From Ferrovibrio sp. MS7 (GTDB taxonomy: Bacteria; Pseudomonadota; Alphaproteobacteria; Ferrovibrionales; Ferrovibrionaceae), in NCBI RefSeq assembly GCF_038404985.1, contig NZ_JBBKBA010000003.1, positions 248,001 to 312,000 of the forward strand: 64,000 bases of DNA, given 5' to 3'. The notes under the pieces were generated by a model, which was given only the letters and a program-made list of their open reading frames with translations, had not been told where the DNA came from and made no database searches. The stretch's first letter is position 1; each line of letters opens with the position of its first letter. Of this stretch, positions 15,664 to 23,508 are shown in pieces. The position numbers were made by a program, and so were the translations under genes.

Positions 15664-16305
15664 TTACGGCACGTCGTAGCCGCGCTGCACGGCAGGCCGG
15701 GCGGCGATGGCGTCGAACCAGCGCTTCACCGCCGGATAGTCAGCCAGGTTGATGCCATGCCATTCATGGCGCCCGGCCCAGGGATGGGTCGCCATGTCGG
15801 CAATCGAATACTCCTTGCCGGCAAGGAACTCGTTCTTCGCCAGATGGCCGTTCAGCACGCCATAGAGCCGCTTGGTCTCGGTGCTGAAGCGGTCGATGGC
15901 ATAGGGCACCTTCTCCTTGGCGAAGCGCACGAAATGGTGCGTCTGGCCCAGCATCGGGCCGAAGCCGCCCATCTGCCACATCAGCCATTGCAGCGCCTGG
16001 CCGCGCGCCCGGGCATCCTGGGGCAGGAACTGGCCGCTCTTTTCCGCCAGGTAGATCAGGATGGCGCCGGACTCGAACACGGCGTAAGGCCCAGGCTTAC
16101 CATCCGCTGGGCCATAGGCTGCCGGCGGTGCATGATCGACAATCGCGGGGATCTTGTTGTTCGGATTGACGCTCAGGAAGTCCGGCGCGAATTGCTCATC
16201 TTTGGTTATGTTTATGGGGAATACCTGATATTTGAGGCCAGCCTCCTCCAGCATGATGGAGACTTTGCGGCCATTGGGCGTGCCCCAGGTATAGAAGTCG
16301 ATCAC
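15664..16305 (-). CDS. Glutathione S-transferase, Ure2p/nu-class-like (first copy)
   Basis: A 213-aa GST. The thioredoxin-like N-domain reads FYTWGTPNGRKVSIMLEE, then NKIPAIVDH with the cis-Pro, then VFESGAILIYLAEKSG with the glutathione-binding ES pair. The C-terminal helical domain has WLMWQMGGFGPMLGQTHHF. TPNGxKV/I is typical of the YfcG/YghU-like nu class, which binds two glutathiones and reduces disulfides. It is a paralogue of the gene at 16757. It lies 18 bases from the HCCA isomerase gene in the same operon. Confidence 0.9.
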   Translation of the reverse strand: MIDFYTWGTPNGRKVSIMLEEAGLKYQVFPINITKDEQFAPDFLSVNPNNKIPAIVDHAPPAAYGPADGKPGPYAVFESGAILIYLAEKSGQFLPQDARARGQALQWLMWQMGGFGPMLGQTHHFVRFAKEKVPYAIDRFSTETKRLYGVLNGHLAKNEFLAGKEYSIADMATHPWAGRHEWHGINLADYPAVKRWFDAIAARPAVQRGYDVP

Positions 16306-16315
16306 GGTCTGAATC

Positions 16316-16744
16316 CTATTTGAGATACTTCAGGAAGTGGAAGGCGGTAACGGCATAGCGCTGGCGGAAGTAGAAGCGGTGGGCGTCGGTGCGCTGGGTG
16401 CCGGAATCGAGATCCACCACCTTGCGGCCCTCAGTCCTCGCCAGCGCCTCGACCCAATCCAGCATCACCGCGCCATAGCCTTTGGAGCGCACGGCAGCCA
16501 GGGTGGCGAGGTCATCGACATAGATAAGCGGGCCATGCACCAGGCGTTCCTGGCGGCGGAAACCGATACAGGCGACCGGCTTGCCGGCTTCCTCGACATA
16601 GCCGAGCTGGAAGCCCTCGCGCTCCTGGCGGCGAACCCGTTCAATGAGTTCGGCGACATCCTTGAGGTGCGGCCGAAGCTCCTGGATCACCGGAAAGCAG
16701 GCGGCGATCTGGGCATCGGTCTCGGCAATCGTGACAGTCGGCAT
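16316..16744 (-). CDS. GNAT family N-acetyltransferase
   Basis: A 142-aa GNAT protein. The acetyl-CoA site appears as IYVDDLATLAAVRSKGYGAVML, matching the V-x-x-x-x-R-x-x-G-x-G/A motif A, followed by DSGTQRTDAHRFYFRQRYAV, matching motif B. The substrate is unknown. It is sandwiched between two paralogous GST genes with gaps of 10 and 12 bases and must be cotranscribed with them. Confidence 0.85.
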   Translation of the reverse strand: MPTVTIAETDAQIAACFPVIQELRPHLKDVAELIERVRRQEREGFQLGYVEEAGKPVACIGFRRQERLVHGPLIYVDDLATLAAVRSKGYGAVMLDWVEALARTEGRKVVDLDSGTQRTDAHRFYFRQRYAVTAFHFLKYLK

Positions 16745-16756
16745 CAGTTCTTCATC

Positions 16757-17461
16757 CTAATTCTTCACTACCGCAGCGGTCTGGCCGAACAGCACCTTCT
16801 TGGCATCCTCGGTCATCGCCGGCACACCCTGGTTGATCGGCTTGCCCTTCTCATAGGCCAGCTTGGTGGTCGGCCGCGCCCAGATGCTGTCGAACCAGCG
16901 CTTCAGGTTGGGGAAATCGGTCAGTGTCTGGCCTTGGCGCTCATGCGGGACGATCCAGGGATAGGAGGCCATGTCGGCAATCGTGTAGGCATCGCCGCAG
17001 ATGAACGCCTTGCCCTCAAGCCGCTTGTTCAGAACGCCGTACAAGCGGTTGGTTTCATTCACATAGCGATTCATCGCGTAAGGAATTTTCTCCGGCGCAT
17101 ACTGGTTGAAATGGTGGTTCTGGCCACACATCGGACCCAGCCCGCCCATCTGCCACATCAGCCATTCGGTGCAGGCCACCCGGCCGCGCAGGTCGGTGGG
17201 GATGAACTTGCCGTATTTGTCCGCCAGGTAGAGCAGGATGGCGCCGGACTCGAAAACCGAAATCGCCTCGCCGCCATCGGCGGGCTGGTGATCGACAATG
17301 GCCGGCATGCGGTTGTTCGGCGCGATCTTCAGGAAGTCAGGCGCGAACTGCTCGCCCTTGCCGATATTGATCGGCTTGATCGTGTAGGGGATACCGGCTT
17401 CTTCCAGGAACAGGGTGATCTTGTGCCCGTTCGGGGTCGGCCAGTAATACAGATCGATCAT
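16757..17461 (-). CDS. Glutathione S-transferase, Ure2p/nu-class-like (second copy)
   Basis: A 234-aa GST closely similar to the one at 15664: YYWPTPNGHKITLFLEE, NRMPAIVDH, VFESGAILLYLADKYG and WLMWQMGGLGPMCGQNHHF. It has an extra C-terminal tail of about 20 residues. Start at 17461 follows GGAG with a six-base spacer and matches the family N-terminus; the longer frame is not needed. It is the first gene of the GST-GNAT-GST-isomerase-YbaK operon, which looks like a glutathione-linked detoxification unit formed partly by gene duplication. Confidence 0.9.
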   Translation of the reverse strand: MIDLYYWPTPNGHKITLFLEEAGIPYTIKPINIGKGEQFAPDFLKIAPNNRMPAIVDHQPADGGEAISVFESGAILLYLADKYGKFIPTDLRGRVACTEWLMWQMGGLGPMCGQNHHFNQYAPEKIPYAMNRYVNETNRLYGVLNKRLEGKAFICGDAYTIADMASYPWIVPHERQGQTLTDFPNLKRWFDSIWARPTTKLAYEKGKPINQGVPAMTEDAKKVLFGQTAAVVKN

Positions 17462-17580
17462 CGTTTGCTCCCCAGCATTCAGCTCGGGCCGGAGTGTGGG
17501 CGAAGCCGCCCATGCTTGCAACCCGCGGCCACGCAACCCACAGCCAAGTTAAGGCGCCAAGTGCTTGAAGCAACCGGGTT

Positions 17581-19842
17581 TCAGGCTGCCTTGGCGGGCG
17601 CCTGCAGCGGCAGGATGATGGTGAAGCGGCTGCCGCCATTGGGGCGGCTCTGCACGGTGATATGCCCGCCGAGTACCTGGGTCACCAGATTATAGACGAT
17701 ATGCATGCCTAGCCCGGTGCCGCCGCTGCCACGCCGCGTGGTGAAGAACGGGTCGAAGATGCGCGGCAGGATCGCCGGCGGGATGCCCTTGCCGTCGTCG
17801 CTGATCTCAATGGCGAGGCGGTCGGCACGCACCGGCGCCACCCGCACCCGGATCACGCCGGGCTGGTTGCGACCCTCGTAAGCGTGTTGCAGGGCGTTCA
17901 TCACCAGGTTGGTGACGATCTGGCTCAGCGCGCCGGGGCGGTGTTCCACCACCAGGCCCTCGGGGCAATCCAGCGCCACCCGGTGCGGCGTGCGGCGCAG
18001 TGCCGGCGCCAGGCTGAGCAGCACCTCCTGCAGATAGGCGCCAATATCGAAGGCGCGCTGGGTATCGTTGGTCTGGTCGGCGGAAACCTGCTTGAAGGCC
18101 TGCATCAGCCGTGCCGCGCGGCTCAGGTTGCCCTGCATGATGCGGGTGGCTTCCACGGCATTGTCGATGAAATCCTGCAGGGCGGCCGGGTTCATGCTGC
18201 CGGCCTTGGCCTGAGCGGCCAGCTTCTCCAGTTCGCCGGCCATATGCGAGGCCGCCGACACGCCGATGCCCAGCGGCGTCGAAATCTCATGGCTCATGCC
18301 GGCCACCATGGAGCCGAGCGAGGCCATCTTCTCGGCCAGGATCAGGCTGGCCTGGGCTTCCTTCAGTTCGGCCAGCGCGCGCTCGGCATCGTCCTTGGCG
18401 CGGCGCAGCTCGTCCTCCATGCGCCGGCGCGCGGTGATGTTCGAGCGTACCACCACAAGATCGCCGGATGGCGTGACGCGTTCCTGCACCAGATACCATT
18501 CGCCGTTGCGGGTGCGGATATCGGCGGTGCGCTCGGCCTGGACATTGCGGTCCAGCCGTTCATTGCTCACCGCCCCCTCTTCCGCCCGGCTTTCCGCCGG
18601 ATCGAACACGCCGCGCTCGTAACCGATGGCGATCAGTTCGTCGAAGCCCTTGCCCAGGGTCTCCTCCACCGTCAGGCCATAGAGCGCGGCGAAGCGGCTG
18701 GAACAGATCGACACCTTGTCCTCGGCATCGAAGATGGCGAAGCCGTCGCCGGCCACTTCCACGGCATGACGCAGGCGGCGGTCGGTGGCATCGCGCTCGG
18801 TAGCATCGGTGATGGCGAAGGCAACGCTGCCATCCGGCAGATTGCCAGCAGTGAAATCCAGCACCTTGCCGCTGCGGCGATGGCGGGCGGTCTGGTTGCC
18901 GATTTCGCCGCTGATCAGGCGGTTGAGATGGAAACGGAAATCCTCCGGCCCGAGATCGCCGAAATCGCGCCGCCGCGCCAACAGGCGGATCATGTCCTCC
19001 AGCGTGGTGCCGGGCTGCACCGCCTCGGACGGCATTTGCAGCAATTCCAGCGCCCGCTGGTTCACCGTATGCAGCCGCTGCGCGGCATCGAACAGGGCGA
19101 CGCCGATCGGCAGCGCATCCAGCGCCCAGGCCTGATAGGCCTCGCGCTGGCGTGATTCCGCCAGTGCCGCGTCGCGCTCGGCGAAACTGCGCTCAGCGGC
19201 CTTGGCGGTGAGATAAGCCCGGCGCCGCGCCAGCTTGATCTTGCGCATGCCGACAAAGCCGGTGACGTTGACGCCGAGCAGCAGCAGCGCCATCAGCCAC
19301 ACCTCGCCCAGCGCATGACCGAACAAGGTGGCGGAAAGGCCGAGGAAACCCAGCGACAACAGAGCCGCGTTCAGCATCGCCACGATCAGGCCGTTCGGCA
19401 TCACCAGGTAATAGCCGAACACCGCCGCCATAGTGATGGCAGGCGGCGTGATCACCGGCATCTCGGCGCCATTGCCGCGCGTCAGGTACCAGGAAGCCAG
19501 GATATGCAGGTTAAGCAGCAATTCGCCGAGGCCAATCCAAACGAACAGCGCATCGGTGCTGGCCGCCTGCCGGATCGCCAGCAGCACCATGGTGCCCACC
19601 GCCAGGCCAAGCAGGCGCAATGCTGCCAGATCGTAGAACGGTTCCGTGAGGCCGAAGAACCAATAGTCGCGCAGGCCCGCCAGCACGAACACGCCGGTGG
19701 CAATGATCGCCACCAGACGGCCCAGGTCGCGCGCCTCTTCCAGGATCGAGGCGCGGAAAGCCTGCTCCTCGCGCGCGTCGCGGAATTCACCGGTGAAGGT
19801 GAAGCGGCTTTCGGGCAATGGTGGCAGGCGGCTGTCGGCCAT
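17581..19842 (-). CDS. PAS-domain sensor histidine kinase, membrane-bound
   Basis: A protein of about 753 aa. Residues about 30-200 form six to seven membrane segments. A coiled segment with a JAERD-like AERDAALAESR linker leads to two PAS domains (around residues 240-340 and 365-470; the second starts AVEVAGDGFAIFD). The kinase core has the H-box GMSHEISTPLGIG (His near residue 517), N-box NLVMNALQHAYEG, G-boxes DDGKGIPP and GGTGLGMHIVYNLV. No receiver domain or adjacent regulator gene is visible, so its partner is unknown. The ATG at 19842 is preferred; a TTG 18 codons earlier is possible. Confidence 0.88.
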   Translation of the reverse strand: MADSRLPPLPESRFTFTGEFRDAREEQAFRASILEEARDLGRLVAIIATGVFVLAGLRDYWFFGLTEPFYDLAALRLLGLAVGTMVLLAIRQAASTDALFVWIGLGELLLNLHILASWYLTRGNGAEMPVITPPAITMAAVFGYYLVMPNGLIVAMLNAALLSLGFLGLSATLFGHALGEVWLMALLLLGVNVTGFVGMRKIKLARRRAYLTAKAAERSFAERDAALAESRQREAYQAWALDALPIGVALFDAAQRLHTVNQRALELLQMPSEAVQPGTTLEDMIRLLARRRDFGDLGPEDFRFHLNRLISGEIGNQTARHRRSGKVLDFTAGNLPDGSVAFAITDATERDATDRRLRHAVEVAGDGFAIFDAEDKVSICSSRFAALYGLTVEETLGKGFDELIAIGYERGVFDPAESRAEEGAVSNERLDRNVQAERTADIRTRNGEWYLVQERVTPSGDLVVVRSNITARRRMEDELRRAKDDAERALAELKEAQASLILAEKMASLGSMVAGMSHEISTPLGIGVSAASHMAGELEKLAAQAKAGSMNPAALQDFIDNAVEATRIMQGNLSRAARLMQAFKQVSADQTNDTQRAFDIGAYLQEVLLSLAPALRRTPHRVALDCPEGLVVEHRPGALSQIVTNLVMNALQHAYEGRNQPGVIRVRVAPVRADRLAIEISDDGKGIPPAILPRIFDPFFTTRRGSGGTGLGMHIVYNLVTQVLGGHITVQSRPNGGSRFTIILPLQAPAKAA

Positions 19843-19986
19843 AGTGGCCGCATTATCACCAGCCGCCCGGCCCAAGCCAAGGAACCCCAGCAACAATTGC
19901 CGCGGCCTCTGCCCCTACCCGGCAAATTTTGCCGAGCCGGGCTGCCTTGGCCGCTGCCATGTTAACGAATTCCGCCACTTAACCGC

Positions 19987-20002
19987 TGGCACGCGGCTTG
20001 CT
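19987..20002 (+). promoter_or_regulatory. Sigma-54 promoter of flgE
   Basis: TGGCACGCGGCTTGCT matches the -24/-12 consensus TGGCACG-N4-TTGCA at every informative base except the last. The GG and GC elements lie 11 bases apart as required. It lies 49 bases before the flgE start codon on the same strand. RpoN control of hook genes is well known in alphaproteobacteria such as Caulobacter. The enhancer-binding site was not identified. Confidence 0.8.
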
Positions 20003-20050
20003 CCATCTCAGGCCAACAGGACTCATCTTGCCCGTTCGGAGGCGATCACC

Positions 20051-21427
20051 ATGACCTTTTTCGGCGCACTCGGTACTGCGGTTTCCGGCGTCAATGCTGC
20101 GGCCACCTGGGTCGGCAGCATCTCGGACAACATCGCCAACAGCACCACCAACGGCTACAAGGTGGTGAACACAGCGTTTTCCGACCTGGTGCATAACAAG
20201 GTGCTGGGCGAAAGCCCGGTGATCGACAGCACCAAGCAGGGCGGCGTGCTGGCCTCGGCGAAATTCGAGAACCGTGCCCAGGGCGGCTTCCTGCAAACCT
20301 TCCAGACCACCAATATCGCAGTCTCCGGCCAGGGCTTCATCCCGGTCGGACGCCCCACCAACATCGTCGACACGACAGTCAACGGCGAAAGCGACCGCAC
20401 AGTGACGGTGGACAGCACCACCTATTTCACCCGGCTCGGCGACTTCCACATGGATGCCGGCAATTACCTGGTCAATTCCAACGGCTATTACCTGCTGGCC
20501 AGCCCGCTCGGCACCACGCGCACGCAATTGCTGAAGGTGGATGACTCGCCGATCGAAGCCATTCCTACCAGCAATATCTCCTTCACCGCCAACCTGCCGG
20601 CCAATGCCACCACCGGTGCGCAATCGCGCTATTCCATTCCTGTCTATGACGCCAATGCCACCGCCACCACCGGCCAGCATGATCTCCAGGTGACCTGGAC
20701 CAAGACGGCGACGGCCAACGAATGGCAGTTGCAGATCGATGCCGGCGAAACCGGCCAGACCAGCTTCGGCCCGGTCACCGTCACCTTTGCCGATGGCTCC
20801 ACCCCGCCCTTCGTTGCTGGCCGGCTGCAGAGCATGACCACCGCCGATGCCGGCCTGACGTTGACGCCCTCCACCGATGGCGGCCCGGCCACCATTACGC
20901 TCAGCCCAGAATTCGGTGGCGCCGCTCAGGATTTGACGCTCGATCTCGGCTTCTTCAATGCCAACTTCGATGCCACCGCCACCGCCGGCCTGACCCAGTA
21001 CACCACGCCCACCGGGCAGCCGAGCAATGTCGATTTCAACCAGGATGGCCTGCCCGGTGCCGAATTCAAGAACGTGTCGTTCAACGATCTCGGCCATATC
21101 ATCTACAATTACGGCAATGGCCGCAGCCAGACGCTGTTTCAGGTGACGCTGGCCAATTTCCGCGAACCTGACCGCCTCGACCGCCTGGACGACACCACCT
21201 TCCTGCCGACCTCGTCATCCGGTACCGCCGTTTTCGGCAATTCCGATGACCCGGATAATCCGGCCGCTGTCGGCCGCTTCGTGCCGGCCACCGTGGAGCA
21301 ATCCACCGTGGACATCGCCGAGCAGATGACCTTTCTGGTGCAGGCACAGCAGGCCTATGGCATGAACAGCCAGGTGATCACCGCCGCCGACCAGATGCTG
21401 TCGCGGCTGATCGATCTCAAGCGGTAA
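20051..21427 (+). CDS. flgE: Flagellar hook protein FlgE
   Basis: A 458-aa axial flagellar protein. The N-terminus reads TFFGALGTAVSGVNAAATWV then SDNIANSTTNGYK, the Flg_bb_rod motif. The middle has the FlgE insertion domain, and the C-terminus has VDIAEQMTFLVQAQQAYGMN and a terminal helix with DQMLSRLIDLKR. It forms the flexible hook outside the outer membrane. ATG at 20051 is preceded by GGAGG with an eight-base spacer. No other flagellar genes are adjacent, so flgE is transcribed alone from its sigma-54 promoter in this window. Confidence 0.92.
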   Translation: MTFFGALGTAVSGVNAAATWVGSISDNIANSTTNGYKVVNTAFSDLVHNKVLGESPVIDSTKQGGVLASAKFENRAQGGFLQTFQTTNIAVSGQGFIPVGRPTNIVDTTVNGESDRTVTVDSTTYFTRLGDFHMDAGNYLVNSNGYYLLASPLGTTRTQLLKVDDSPIEAIPTSNISFTANLPANATTGAQSRYSIPVYDANATATTGQHDLQVTWTKTATANEWQLQIDAGETGQTSFGPVTVTFADGSTPPFVAGRLQSMTTADAGLTLTPSTDGGPATITLSPEFGGAAQDLTLDLGFFNANFDATATAGLTQYTTPTGQPSNVDFNQDGLPGAEFKNVSFNDLGHIIYNYGNGRSQTLFQVTLANFREPDRLDRLDDTTFLPTSSSGTAVFGNSDDPDNPAAVGRFVPATVEQSTVDIAEQMTFLVQAQQAYGMNSQVITAADQMLSRLIDLKR

Positions 21428-21434
21428 GCCATAC

Positions 21435-21803
21435 TCAGGCTGGCGTACACCTAACGATGAATTTCGGCTGCGTGTAGCGGCAGAGCATGTCATTCGCCTT
21501 GTTTGGCGGCGCGACGCGGAACACCTCGCCTTCCATGCGGCGCAAGGCATAGCCATTGGAAAAACGCAGCCAGCCGAAGCTGTCGAAATAGCTGGTCAGG
21601 CCATTGGAAAAGACCAGCTCGCGCTTGCGGTTCTTCTCCACCGTCACGTTGTTGGAATAGGTCAGCTTGCCGTTCTCGCCCTCGGCAATGGTAAGGTCGG
21701 TACTGCAAATGGCGCTCTTCTCATCGGGCGTCATGCGGCACTGAAACGGCGGCTGCGGGCTGCTCAGCAGGATGGCAAAGACGGTGGCTTCCATCAGATT
21801 CAT
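21435..21803 (-). CDS. Small exported-type hypothetical protein
   Basis: A 122-aa protein I do not recognise. A short hydrophobic N-terminus (ATVFAILLSSP) may be a weak signal peptide. The body is rich in beta-type residues and repeats the pattern L-x-x-S/F-N-x-x-x (LTYSNNVTVE, LVFSNGLTSY, LRFSNGYALRR). It contains four Cys. GAGGGGG seven bases upstream supports the start at 21803. It converges on flgE with only seven bases between stops. Confidence 0.65.
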   Translation of the reverse strand: MNLMEATVFAILLSSPQPPFQCRMTPDEKSAICSTDLTIAEGENGKLTYSNNVTVEKNRKRELVFSNGLTSYFDSFGWLRFSNGYALRRMEGEVFRVAPPNKANDMLCRYTQPKFIVRCTPA

Positions 21804-21888
21804 GGCAGGGCCCCCTCAAGCGATTTCCGGGTGTCGATTCCCAGGGTGCGATTCCTGGCTGCCATCCTAGCAGAGCCAGGCACCGGGG

Positions 21889-22086
21889 CTAAGCCGCGAT
21901 CTCGAAGCCGGCCTGCTCGATGGCGCTGCGCACAGCCGTTTCCTGGGCCGTGCCGGGTTCCACCCGCACGATCTTGGCCGGCAGGTCGATCTCCACTTTG
22001 CCGATGCCGGGCAGGTCGCCAAGTGCCTGGCGCACGGCGCCGGCACAGCCGCCACAGGTCATATTCGGAACGGTATAGGTAAGCAT
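21889..22086 (-). CDS. Heavy-metal-associated domain protein, CopZ-like copper chaperone
   Basis: A 65-aa single HMA domain: YTVPNMTCGGCAGAVRQAL carries the metal-binding MTCGGC motif, and the C-terminus IEQAGFEIAA matches the last strand. Such proteins carry Cu(I) to P-type ATPases. AAGGAG seven bases upstream fixes the start at 22086. No copper ATPase or MerR/CueR regulator is adjacent. Confidence 0.9.
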   Translation of the reverse strand: MLTYTVPNMTCGGCAGAVRQALGDLPGIGKVEIDLPAKIVRVEPGTAQETAVRSAIEQAGFEIAA

Positions 22087-22148
22087 GGTCTTTCTCCTTG
22101 CCTCCAAGGTGGGGCTTGCCACGGGGCAAGGTCAAGGCCGGGCAAGCG

Positions 22149-22751
22149 TTATTTGCCGACCCAAACATTGTCCTGGTCCGGCATCAGGTCGTTCCGGGTC
22201 CAGGAGAAGAAAAACAGCAGGCCCCAGTCGGTCTTCTGGGCAAAGCCGTAAACCGGGTCGCCAGCCTGCACCAGTTCGCCGGTCTTGGCATCCATCGTGG
22301 TGGCGGCAAGCTTGATCACGCCCTGGCGCCGGCGCTTCTTGAACAGCGCGATCTCCGGCACGTTGACATTGCCCGCGAGCGGAATCGGCACACCGAAATC
22401 GGGGATGCCGACCAGCGTGTTTTTGTCGTCGATCGACAGCGCGCCGATGCGCAGTTCCACCGCCATGGCGGCATCCTTGCGCTCGGCTACCAGACTGGCA
22501 CCCCGGCGCAGCACATGATCGCGGATCGCCGCGATGGCGTATTTGGCATCCGCGCCTTCGACAAAGCGTTCGTCGATGAACACCGTGGTACCAGTGGGAA
22601 TCTTCGTTGCCACCTGCTCGGCAGCACGGTCGGCGGCGGTGGACAGCAGCATCTGTTCGGTGGCGGTGCGGCCGGTATCGGTTTCCTTCATCGAGGAACA
22701 GCCGGCCAGCACCACCAGCAGGGCCAAAACGGCCAATGCACGGTAGGACAT
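22149..22751 (-). CDS. Lipoprotein, DUF6655-like
   Basis: A 200-aa lipoprotein with signal peptide SYRALAVLALLVVLAGCSS and a lipobox Cys at residue 18. The mature start GRTATEQMLLSTAADRAAEQ resembles DUF6655 proteins (from memory of the family). Later parts include GTTVFIDERFVEG and a C-terminal GLLFFFSWTRND aromatic strand. Role unknown, probably in the periplasm. Its ribosome site GAGG lies inside the 3' arm of the hairpin that also terminates the upstream redoxin gene, so its translation may be structure-dependent. Confidence 0.75.
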   Translation of the reverse strand: MSYRALAVLALLVVLAGCSSMKETDTGRTATEQMLLSTAADRAAEQVATKIPTGTTVFIDERFVEGADAKYAIAAIRDHVLRRGASLVAERKDAAMAVELRIGALSIDDKNTLVGIPDFGVPIPLAGNVNVPEIALFKKRRRQGVIKLAATTMDAKTGELVQAGDPVYGFAQKTDWGLLFFFSWTRNDLMPDQDNVWVGK

Positions 22752-22788
22752 GAAAAAACCTCGGAACTGTATGTTTCAGTTCCGAGGT
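22752..22788 (-). terminator. Intrinsic terminator whose stem contains the next gene's ribosome site
   Basis: On the minus strand, ACCTCGGAACTG and CAGTTCCGAGGT form a perfect 12-bp stem (22777-22788 with 22758-22769) and a 7-base loop. A run of six T follows, then C and the ATG of the lipoprotein gene. GAGG in the 3' arm lies seven bases before that ATG. It ends transcription of the redoxin gene and could hide the ribosome site of read-through transcripts. Confidence 0.85.
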
Positions 22789-22833
22789 CTATTGCCGAAA
22801 AAGGGCAAGAACGTGGCCCTTTTGCGCCGATAA

Positions 22834-23475
22834 TTAGCTCACATACTTAATCGTGCAGCCATAGGCGCGCGTCACCGGCGGATCCATGGTCTTGCCCGCC
22901 TTCGCCGCCGCCACTGCCTCGCGCACATAGTTGCGCGCGCCGTCCACATCGGCGAGCCGGGTGGAAGGCTTGTCGTCGATGGCGCCGGCATAGGCCAGCA
23001 CGCCCTTGGCGTCGATCACATACATATGCGGCGTCACCTGGGCGCCATACAGTTTGCCGATACGGCCATCGGTATCAAACAGCACATTGCCCGGCGCGGC
23101 ATTGCGCTCGGCCGTGAGCTGCTTGGCCTGTTCCACCGACACATAGCCCTGCTCGCCCGGTGCCGAGGACAGCAGCGTCAGCCACACGACGCCCTCGGCG
23201 GCGGCGGCCTTCTGCAGGTTCTGCATGTTGCCCGACTTGTAGTGCTTCTGCACGAACGGGCATTCATGGTTGGTCCATTCCAGCACCACGGTCTTGCCAC
23301 GGAAATCCGCCAGGCTGACCGGCTTGCCGTTCACATCCACCGCCTTGAAGGCCGGCGCAGGCTTGCCCGGCGTTGCCGTGGTGGTATCCGCCAGGGCCGG
23401 GCCTTGAGCCTGGGTGATGACGATGCCGCCGGCCAGCAGGGCCGCACCGGCAAGCAGAAGATGACGACGAAACAT
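22834..23475 (-). CDS. Exported redoxin/thioredoxin-fold protein with a single cysteine motif
   Basis: A 213-aa protein with a signal peptide ending near ALADTTTATPG. The AhpC/TSA-like fold is seen as GKPAPAFKAVDVNGKPVSLADF then VVLEWTNHECPFVQKHY, and VTPHMYVIDAKGVLAYAGAID. The active site reads ECPFV, so the second Cys of the usual CxxC is missing; a distal Cys in YGCTIKYVS may act as partner. It lies 33 bases downstream of a DsbD/ScsB-like gene, which could supply electrons. Probably periplasmic thiol chemistry; exact role unknown. Confidence 0.85.
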   Translation of the reverse strand: MFRRHLLLAGAALLAGGIVITQAQGPALADTTTATPGKPAPAFKAVDVNGKPVSLADFRGKTVVLEWTNHECPFVQKHYKSGNMQNLQKAAAAEGVVWLTLLSSAPGEQGYVSVEQAKQLTAERNAAPGNVLFDTDGRIGKLYGAQVTPHMYVIDAKGVLAYAGAIDDKPSTRLADVDGARNYVREAVAAAKAGKTMDPPVTRAYGCTIKYVS

Positions 23476-23508
23476 GATGTCCTCCTTTTCTGGTTCAATC
23501 CGTCTGGT

